DNA of 64,000 nucleotides from an uncultured Alistipes sp. (lineage in GTDB: Bacteria > Bacteroidota > Bacteroidia > Bacteroidales > Rikenellaceae): contig CAAGGL010000010.1 of the NCBI GenBank assembly GCA_900769405.1, forward strand, positions 62,001-126,000, given 5' to 3'. How positions within the stretch are numbered: position 1 is the first letter of the stretch; each line of letters starts with the position of its first letter. Shown piece by piece: positions 58,419 to 64,000 of the stretch. The notes under the pieces are model-generated. The model made no database searches and had not been told where the DNA came from. It saw only the letters and a program-made list of their open reading frames with translations. A program made the translations under genes and the position numbers.

Positions 58419-59813
58419 ATGTTCAGCGCAAACACTTATGTGGCACGACGTGCAGAGCTCTGCCGCAGAATTGGCAAGGGATTGATCCTGCTTCCGGGTA
58501 ATATGCCCTCGCCGAACAACTATCCCAACAATGCTTACTACTTCCGTCAGGACTCGACGTTCCTCTACTTTTTCGGCCTGAATATGCCCTCGTTTGTGGG
58601 TGTGATCGACGCCGAGACGGGCGAGGCAACGCTCTATGGCGACGATTTCACGGTCGAAGATATCATCTGGACAGGTCCGCAACCCGCTGTTGCCGAGCTT
58701 GGTGCGCAGGTGGGCGTCGCGAAGACTGCTCCGCTGTCGGAGCTTGCTCCCGCGATGCGTAAGGCGGTGTCGATGAATCGTCGAGTGCACTACCTGCCTC
58801 CCTATCGTGGCGAGTCGAAGATGCTCATTTCGTCGCTGCTCGGTCTGGGTATCGAGATGCTGCACGAGCACAAGTCGATTGATTTGATGTTCGCCGTAGC
58901 CGAGATGCGCGAGGTGAAGAGTGACGAGGAGATCGAGCAGTTGGAAGATGCCTTCCTGATTGGTTATGAGATGCATACGGCGGCAATGAAGATGTGCCGT
59001 GAGGGTGTGATCGAGCGCGAGATCGCGGGTCACATCGAGGGTATCTCGAAGTCGATGGGCCTGGGCGTATCGTTCCCGCCGATCGTGTCGCAGCACGGTG
59101 AGACGCTCCACAATCTCAACTCGGAGGGCGTGCTCGAAAATGGTCGTCTGCTGTTGGTTGACTGCGGTGGCGAGAACCTGATGAACTACATCTCGGACCA
59201 CACTCGTACCTACCCCGTAAGCGGTAAATTCACCACCAAGCAGCGCGAGATCTACGAGATCGTGCTGGCGGCTCACGACCACATCGCTAAGATCGTGCGC
59301 CCCGAAATGATGTATATGACCGATGTTCATCGCGCGGCTTATCTCTCGCTGGCTGAGGGACTTCGCTCGGTGGGTCTGATCAATGGCTCGGCCGAGGACG
59401 CTGTCGAGGCGGGTGCAATGACGATGTTTATGCCTCACGGTCTGGGTCACGGTATCGGTCTTGATGTTCACGACTGCGAGAATATCGGCGAGCGTAGTTT
59501 CGACTACTCGCAGGTGGCCGAGCGTGCAGCTCAGTCGGCAACGTGCCTCCACCGCGCGACGTGGCGTCTGCGCAAGGGTACGGTGCTGAGCGACGAGCCG
59601 GGTATCTATTTCATCCCCGCGCTGATCGACAAGTGCCGCGCCGAGGGTCTGTATTCGGGCATCGTGAACTACGATCGCTTGGAGAGCTACCGCGATTTCG
59701 GCGGTATCCGCATCGAGGACGATCTGCTTGTGACTGAGGGCGGTTGCCGCATTTTGGGCAGCAAGAAGATCCCCGTTACGGTCGAGGAACTCGAAGCATT
59801 TATGGCGCGATAG
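58419..59813 (+). CDS. M24-family aminopeptidase P (Xaa-Pro)
   Basis: This 464-residue protein has the N-terminal creatinase-like domain (ANTYVARRAELCRRIGKGL and FRQDSTFLYFFGLN) and the pita-bread M24B metallopeptidase domain. Metal ligands are visible as VDCGGENLMNYISDHTR (two Asp) near 247-260, HGLGHGIG near 345, SDEPGIYF near 389, and IRIEDDL near 429. It removes N-terminal residues before proline. No signal peptide is seen, so it is cytosolic. A terminator follows. Confidence 0.95.
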   Translation: MFSANTYVARRAELCRRIGKGLILLPGNMPSPNNYPNNAYYFRQDSTFLYFFGLNMPSFVGVIDAETGEATLYGDDFTVEDIIWTGPQPAVAELGAQVGVAKTAPLSELAPAMRKAVSMNRRVHYLPPYRGESKMLISSLLGLGIEMLHEHKSIDLMFAVAEMREVKSDEEIEQLEDAFLIGYEMHTAAMKMCREGVIEREIAGHIEGISKSMGLGVSFPPIVSQHGETLHNLNSEGVLENGRLLLVDCGGENLMNYISDHTRTYPVSGKFTTKQREIYEIVLAAHDHIAKIVRPEMMYMTDVHRAAYLSLAEGLRSVGLINGSAEDAVEAGAMTMFMPHGLGHGIGLDVHDCENIGERSFDYSQVAERAAQSATCLHRATWRLRKGTVLSDEPGIYFIPALIDKCRAEGLYSGIVNYDRLESYRDFGGIRIEDDLLVTEGGCRILGSKKIPVTVEELEAFMAR

Positions 59814-59836
59814 GGTCGCCGTAGAGTCAATAGAAA

Positions 59837-59871
59837 AGCCGCGCTCGAAGATTCGGGCGCGGCTCTTTTGT
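59837..59871 (+). terminator. Terminator after aminopeptidase P
   Basis: AGCCGCGC (59837-59844) pairs with GCGCGGCT (59857-59864), followed by CTTTTGTTTG. It may also work leftward for the convergent gene at 59885. Confidence 0.85.
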
Positions 59872-59884
59872 TTGTACGATTGAT

Positions 59885-60313
59885 TTATGCTATTGTGTCG
59901 ATGAACTTTGCGACTTCGAAACCATACCAGATCATCGAGCCGATGAACAGCAGCGAGCCTCCCACAACGAAGGCGATCCACGATTTGTTGGCGCGACGGG
60001 TCTCGCGGAAGATCTTAATGAGCGAGCGCAGCGCTGCGAAGCCGCCAACGATACCCCACGTGGGCAGCCACAATCCCCACATCTCGTAGAATGCCAAGAA
60101 TGCCGACTTCGGTTCGGGCAGCAGATAGTAGACGATTGCGATTGCGGCGCAAATCAACAACGTGAAAACCAGCAATGTAGGCCAGCCTTTTGTGTAGCCC
60201 TCTTTGATTTTTGTCCAATTCCACTCGTCGCCATACTTGTTTTCCCAATCAAAGAATAGCTTGGTGGCAATGACCAGCGCAACGGTCAATAATATAATAA
60301 AAACGGTTATCAT
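59885..60313 (-). CDS. Hypothetical four-helix membrane protein
   Basis: I do not recognise this 142-residue protein. It has four membrane helices (about 2-18, 48-66, 83-97 and 112-130) separated by short charged loops such as FFDWENKYGDEWNWTKIKEG and a cytoplasmic RETRRANK. No catalytic motif is apparent. It stands alone, convergent with aminopeptidase P. A TATCTTTG box lies upstream at 60348-60341. Confidence 0.75.
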   Translation of the reverse strand: MITVFIILLTVALVIATKLFFDWENKYGDEWNWTKIKEGYTKGWPTLLVFTLLICAAIAIVYYLLPEPKSAFLAFYEMWGLWLPTWGIVGGFAALRSLIKIFRETRRANKSWIAFVVGGSLLFIGSMIWYGFEVAKFIDTIA

Positions 60314-60340
60314 CTTCCTCGGAATTTAAGTTATCGACCA

Positions 60341-60348
60341 CAAAGATA
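60341..60348 (-). promoter_or_regulatory. -7 box of the four-helix membrane protein
   Basis: Minus-strand TATCTTTG lies 28 bp before the start codon. A TTTG occurs only 12 bases upstream, too close for the consensus spacing. Confidence 0.45.
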
Positions 60349-60451
60349 AAAATAATTTTGCAAAAATGGCTTGTCGAACGGCAAAATTAGTTCGGCGGGG
60401 GCGGAGCGACAATCGGTCGGAGCAACAATCTGTCGGTCGGGATATGCACAA

Positions 60452-60481
60452 CAAAAAAAGGTTGACCTTTCGATCAACCTT
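60452..60481 (-). terminator. Terminator of tRNA-Leu(CAG)
   Basis: Minus-strand AAGGUUGA-loop-UCAACCUU (60481-60474 / 60465-60458) followed by UUUUU. Confidence 0.88.
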
Positions 60482-60486
60482 CGTAG

Positions 60487-60568
60487 TGCCCAGGACAGGA
60501 ATCGAACCTGCACGCCTTTCGACACACGCACCTGAAACGTGCGCGTCTACCAGTTCCGCCACCTGGGC
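60487..60568 (-). tRNA. tRNA-Leu (anticodon CAG), CCA not encoded
   Basis: An 82-nt cloverleaf: acceptor GCCCAGG/CCUGGGC, anticodon arm CACGU-UUCAGGU-GCGUG giving CAG, class II variable arm (UGUCGAAAGGCGU), T-arm GCAGG-UUCGAUU-CCUGU. After the discriminator A the DNA reads CTACG, so CCA must be added by CCA-adding enzyme. The tRNA-Leu(GAG) in this window does encode CCA. Confidence 0.95.
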
Positions 60569-60600
60569 GTGAAACCTAACTTTCGTTCAGTTTGCGGGTG

Positions 60601-60633
60601 CAAAGATACGTAAAAAATTATGAAACCTCCAAA
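60601..60633 (-). promoter_or_regulatory. Promoter of tRNA-Leu(CAG)
   Basis: Minus-strand TTTG (60633-60630), 21 bases, TATCTTTG (60608-60601), about 33 bp before the tRNA 5' end. A plus-strand TATATTTG at 60642-60649 may serve the esterase gene. Confidence 0.65.
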
Positions 60634-60681
60634 TAATTTTTTATATTTGCTGAAAATTTATTCAAAAAAACGGAAAATATT

Positions 60682-61533
60682 ATGCGAAAAACACTCATTT
60701 CTCTCATCGTATCAGCATTTTTCGCTACGGCAGCCTCGGCTCAGAGCCGCATCGAGGAGCTGACCGTTCATAGCGAAATCTTGAACGCCGACAAAACCTA
60801 CTCGGTCTATCTGCCCGATGGTTACGACACCGCAACCGAGCGCTTCCCCGTTCTCTATCTGTTGCACGGCGCATTCGGTCAGGACAACAATTGGCACAAA
60901 ATGGGTAACCTCCAAGCGCAGGCCGACGAGGCTATCAAGGAGGGTCGCGTGCGCCCGATGATCGTGGTTATGCCCGACGCTCGCGGTACGGCCGAGAACC
61001 TCGCAGGCGAGAATATGGGTTACTTCAATGTCGAGGGTTGGCGCTATGAGGACTTCTTCTTCCAGGAGTTCATTCCTCATATCGACACTACGCTCAAAAC
61101 CCTGAGCGACAAGGAGAATCGCGCCATTGCAGGTCTGTCGATGGGCGGTGGCGGCTCGGTGGTTTACGGCCAGCAGCACCCCGAGATGTTCGGCGCTGTA
61201 TATTCGGTCAGCGGTCTGCTCGACAACTTCCCGAAGGGTAGCGTTTCGAAGTCGTATGCCGTTCCCTTCCTGTGGTCGGTTGTCCGCACTTCGCCCGTTG
61301 AGTTCTTGCAGACGGCAAAGCCCGCTCAGATCGAGGCTCTGCGCACCATTCGTTGGTTTGTCGATTGCGGCGATACCGACTTCCTGATCCGTCCCAACCT
61401 GAACTTTTTCAGCGAGATGATGCGTGCAGGTGTACCTTTGGAGTTCCGCGTGCGCGACGGTGCTCACTCGTGGAAATATTGGACTTCGGCCGTGCCGATG
61501 ATCCTCGAACACTCGTTCCCCGTGAAGAAATAG
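60682..61533 (+). CDS. Exported esterase (alpha/beta hydrolase, esterase D-like)
   Basis: This 283-residue protein has a signal peptide (MRKTLISLIVSAFFATAASA) and an alpha/beta-hydrolase fold: YSVYLPDGYDTATERFPVLY, oxyanion LLHGAFGQDNNW near 58, and nucleophile GLSMGGGGS near 150. A catalytic Asp lies in VDCGDTDFLI near 229 and a His in RVRDGAHSWKYW near 260. It resembles feruloyl or acetyl-xylan type esterases of the esterase D family; the natural substrate is unknown. It is a single-gene unit with a terminator. Confidence 0.9.
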   Translation: MRKTLISLIVSAFFATAASAQSRIEELTVHSEILNADKTYSVYLPDGYDTATERFPVLYLLHGAFGQDNNWHKMGNLQAQADEAIKEGRVRPMIVVMPDARGTAENLAGENMGYFNVEGWRYEDFFFQEFIPHIDTTLKTLSDKENRAIAGLSMGGGGSVVYGQQHPEMFGAVYSVSGLLDNFPKGSVSKSYAVPFLWSVVRTSPVEFLQTAKPAQIEALRTIRWFVDCGDTDFLIRPNLNFFSEMMRAGVPLEFRVRDGAHSWKYWTSAVPMILEHSFPVKK

Positions 61534-61560
61534 TGCGGCCGTCCGACGGCGACAAAATAG

Positions 61561-61591
61561 AGAGCCACTCCTTCGGGGGTGGCTTTTTTTG
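61561..61591 (+). terminator. Terminator after the esterase
   Basis: GAGCCACUCC-UUC-GGGGGUGGCUUUUUUUG: an 8-bp GC-rich stem with a 3-nt loop followed by seven T. Confidence 0.9.
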
Positions 61592-61759
61592 TCGGTTTGG
61601 GGGTGGGTCGGAGGCGAAAAAATGGCTCGAAGGCGTGGCGTAAACACGAAAAAATTAAATATATATAGGTAAAACGGTTGATGATTCGCGAAAAAAGTTT
61701 ATTTTTGCAAGATGTATTGAACACAATCGACAAAAACAACAAAAAATATACAACAAGTT

Positions 61760-64000
61760 ATGGAATACGATTTTAGAGCCATCGAAGCCAAATGGCAAAA
61801 AGAGTGGCGCGAGCGCGGTACCTACAAAGTGGAGGTCGATCCGTCGCGTCCCAAATTCTATGTTCTCGATATGTTCCCCTATCCGTCGGGCGCAGGTCTG
61901 CACGTGGGTCACCCGCTGGGCTACATCGCCTCGGATATCTATTCGCGTTACAAGCGTCTGTGCGGTTTCAACGTTCTGCACCCGATGGGTTACGACGCCT
62001 TTGGTCTGCCCGCCGAGCAGTATGCAATTCAGACGGGTCAGCACCCCGCTGTAACCACCACGCAGAACATCAACCGCTATCGTGAGCAGTTGGATAAGAT
62101 CGGTTTCTCGTTCGATTGGAGCCGCGAGGTGCGCACCTGCGATCCCGAGTACTACAAGTGGACTCAGTGGGCATTCGTGCAGATGTTCTCGCACTACTAC
62201 GATAACGTGGAGCAGAAGGCTCGCCCGATCGAGGAGCTTATTGCCAAGTTTGCGGCTAACGGTACCGAGGGTGTCGATGCGGCTTGCACTGCCGAGATGA
62301 AGTTCACGGCCGAGGAGTGGGCAGCAAAGAACGAGCAGGAGCGTGAGCAGGTGTTGCAGAACTACCGTTTGGCGTTCCGTGCCGATACGATGGTGAACTG
62401 GTGCCCCGCGCTGGGTACGGTGCTGGCGAATGACGAGGTGAAGGACGGTCTGTCGGAGCGTGGCGGTCACCCCGTTGAGCAGAAGCGAATGAAGCAGTGG
62501 TTGCTGCGCGTTACGGCTTACGCACAGCGTATGCTGGACGGCTTGGAGAAGTTGGAGTGGAGCGATTCGCTCAAAGAGATCCAGCGCAACTGGATCGGTC
62601 GCAGCACGGGTGCGCAGATGTTCTTCGCAGTGAAGGGTATGGAGGAGAAGTTGGAGATCTTCACCACCCGCCCCGATACGGTTTTCGGTGTGACCTTTAT
62701 GGTTATTGCTCCCGAGCACCAGTGGATTGACCGTCTGACTACCGACGAGAACCGTGCGGCAGTCGAGGAGTATATCGCCCAGACCAAGAAGCGCTCGGAG
62801 CGTGAGCGTATTGCCGAGACCAAGCGCGTGAGCGGTGTTGCAACGGGTTCGTATGCCGTAAATCCTTTCACGGGCAAGGAGATTCCGATCTATGTTTCGG
62901 ACTACGTTCTGGCAGGCTACGGTACGGGTGCGATTATGGCGGTTCCGGCGCACGACTCGCGCGACTACGCCTTTGCGCGCCACTTCGGTTTGGAGATCGT
63001 TCCCGTGGTTGAGGGTGGCGATATCAGCAAGGAGAGCTACGACGCTAAGTCGGGTGCGATGATCAACTCGGGCTTCATCACGGGTATGGACGTTAAAGAG
63101 GCCATTGAGGTGATGTTCGATGAGGTTGAGAAGCGCGGCATCGGTCGCAAGCGCATCAACTATCGTCTGCGCGATGCGATCTTCTCGCGTCAGCGCTATT
63201 GGGGTGAGCCGTTCCCCGTTTACTATAAGGACGATGTGGCTTACACGCTGCCCGTTGATCAGTTGCCGTTGCAGCTGCCGCCGATCAAGGACTTCGGTCC
63301 CACGGAGCAGGGCGAGCCGCCTCTGGCACGTGTCGAGGGTTGGTGCACCGAGGCGGGTGAGCCGTTCGAGCTCTCGACAATGCCCGGCTTTGCAGGTTCG
63401 AGTGCCTACTATCTGCGCTATATGGATCCCCACAACTCGGAGGCTCTGGTGAGCCGCGAGGCCGATGAGTATTGGCGTAATGTCGATCTCTATGTGGGCG
63501 GTATCGAGCACGCTACGGGTCACTTGATGTACTCGCGTTTCTGGAATATGTTCCTCTACGATCTGGGTTATGTTTGCGAGGACGAGCCCTTCAAGAAGTT
63601 GGTTAATCAGGGTATGATTCAGGGTCGCTCGAACTTCGTTTACCGCGTGGTGGGCACCAATAAATTCGTGTCGCTCGGTCTGCGCGACCAGTACGAGACT
63701 CAGGAGATCCACGTCGATGTGAATATCGTTCGCAACGATGTGCTCGACTTGGAGGCCTTCCGCAAGTGGCGCCCCGAGTTCGTTGATGCCGAGTTCATCT
63801 TGGAGGACGGCAAGTATGTCTGCGGCTGGGCAATCGAGAAGATGTCGAAGTCGATGTTCAACGTCGTGAATCCCGACTATATCGTTGAGGCATACGGCGC
63901 CGATACGCTGCGTATGTACGAGATGTTCCTCGGTCCGTTGGAGCAGTCGAAGCCGTGGGATACCAACGGTATCGACGGTGTGCATAAGTTCCTGCGCCGT
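61760..64000 (+). CDS. leuS: Leucyl-tRNA synthetase (3' end cut by the window edge)
   Basis: The frame is open for 747 codons to the window edge. It starts [20 protein letters not shown] and has the HIGH-type motif as HVGHPLGY near 50, and the class Ia fold with [16 protein letters not shown]. The CP1 editing domain ([19 protein letters not shown] and the [15 protein letters not shown] loop) follows, then KMSKS near 694. It charges tRNA-Leu. The missing part is the C-terminal anticodon-binding domain. A tRNA-Leu gene lies about 1.2 kb upstream. Confidence 0.97.
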   Translation, partial: MEYDFRAIEAKWQKEWRERGTYKVEVDPSRPKFYVLDMFPYPSGAGLHVGHPLGYIASDIYSRYKRLCGFNVLHPMGYDAFGLPAEQYAIQTGQHPAVTTTQNINRYREQLDKIGFSFDWSREVRTCDPEYYKWTQWAFVQMFSHYYDNVEQKARPIEELIAKFAANGTEGVDAACTAEMKFTAEEWAAKNEQEREQVLQNYRLAFRADTMVNWCPALGTVLANDEVKDGLSERGGHPVEQKRMKQWLLRVTAYAQRMLDGLEKLEWSDSLKEIQRNWIGRSTGAQMFFAVKGMEEKLEIFTTRPDTVFGVTFMVIAPEHQWIDRLTTDENRAAVEEYIAQTKKRSERERIAETKRVSGVATGSYAVNPFTGKEIPIYVSDYVLAGYGTGAIMAVPAHDSRDYAFARHFGLEIVPVVEGGDISKESYDAKSGAMINSGFITGMDVKEAIEVMFDEVEKRGIGRKRINYRLRDAIFSRQRYWGEPFPVYYKDDVAYTLPVDQLPLQLPPIKDFGPTEQGEPPLARVEGWCTEAGEPFELSTMPGFAGSSAYYLRYMDPHNSEALVSREADEYWRNVDLYVGGIEHATGHLMYSRFWNMFLYDLGYVCEDEPFKKLVNQGMIQGRSNFVYRVVGTNKFVSLGLRDQYETQEIHVDVNIVRNDVLDLEAFRKWRPEFVDAEFILEDGKYVCGWAIEKMSKSMFNVVNPDYIVEAYGADTLRMYEMFLGPLEQSKPWDTNGIDGVHKFLRR

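Noticed and set aside
61655..63985. A 776-codon open frame antisense to leuS
   Set aside because: leuS motifs are all on the plus strand; the antisense product has no recognisable domain.

Overview
This window looks like a chromosomal segment from a G+C-rich member of the Bacteroidales, most likely Rikenellaceae/Alistipes-like. The evidence is the Bacteroidetes-type promoters (TTTG, then 19-21 bases, then TAnnTTTG) upstream of many genes, the lack of obvious Shine-Dalgarno sequences, and lineage-typical gene blocks: moxR/DUF58/Bat, ftsX-DUF3098-uppP-truB-queA, gldE next to a phosphopantetheinyl transferase, glsA-glsB, and a meso-DAP type murE. No phage, insertion sequence, CRISPR array or rRNA was seen. 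The genus-level guess is inference.

Layout. 1-3424 (minus): end of a moxR-DUF58-BatD-like-TPR (Bat) operon. 3687-11197 (plus): dnaB, a YifB/ComM ATPase, two exported hypothetical proteins, a glycosyltransferase, an ECF sigma factor and rsmG. 11262-11490 (minus): an apparently free-standing structured small RNA with its own promoter and terminator. 11601-14567: an FAD oxidoreductase and pyrC, divergent. 14781-14867: tRNA-Leu(GAG). 15002-16777 (minus): glsB and glsA for glycine lipid synthesis. 16864-32822 (plus): a full dcw division and cell-wall cluster (rsmH, ftsL, ftsI, murE, mraY, murD, ftsW, murG, murC, ftsQ, ftsA, ftsZ), then gldE, a phosphopantetheinyl transferase and a DHOD-like gene. 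36158-41086 (minus): an ABC exporter pair, a FucP-like sugar transporter and a polyprenyl synthase. 41189-49800 (plus): YfhO, ftsX, DUF3098, uppP, truB, queA, a glycogen-synthase-like protein and a DUF4270 lipoprotein. 49943-64000: topA, a C1 peptidase, two hypotheticals and a ROK kinase (minus), a second prenyl synthase, U32 and M24 peptidases, a small membrane protein, tRNA-Leu(CAG), an esterase and the first 747 codons of leuS.

Function. Most genes serve envelope growth: lipid II synthesis (murC/D/E/G, mraY, uppP, polyprenyl synthases), the divisome (ftsA/I/L/Q/W/X/Z) and membrane lipids (glsA/B). The rest are core information genes (dnaB, topA, rsmG, rsmH, truB, queA, leuS, two leucine tRNAs).

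The least explained signals are non-coding. (1) A two-hairpin element occurs three times with different stem sequences but one architecture: a 14-bp outer stem starting CA, an 8-nt G-rich bulge, a short inner stem with a 3-nt loop, and then a small hairpin closed by TTC-NNN-GAA. (2) There is a ~230-nt structured RNA at 11262-11490. (3) Heptad repeat arrays ATTCAnR end in ATTGG and in one place appear to supply a promoter -33 box. Protein oddities are an SSB-like acidic tip on DnaB, a long helical insertion in FtsQ, and unusual extensions on FtsL and FtsZ. All calls come from reading the sequence; no searches were run.
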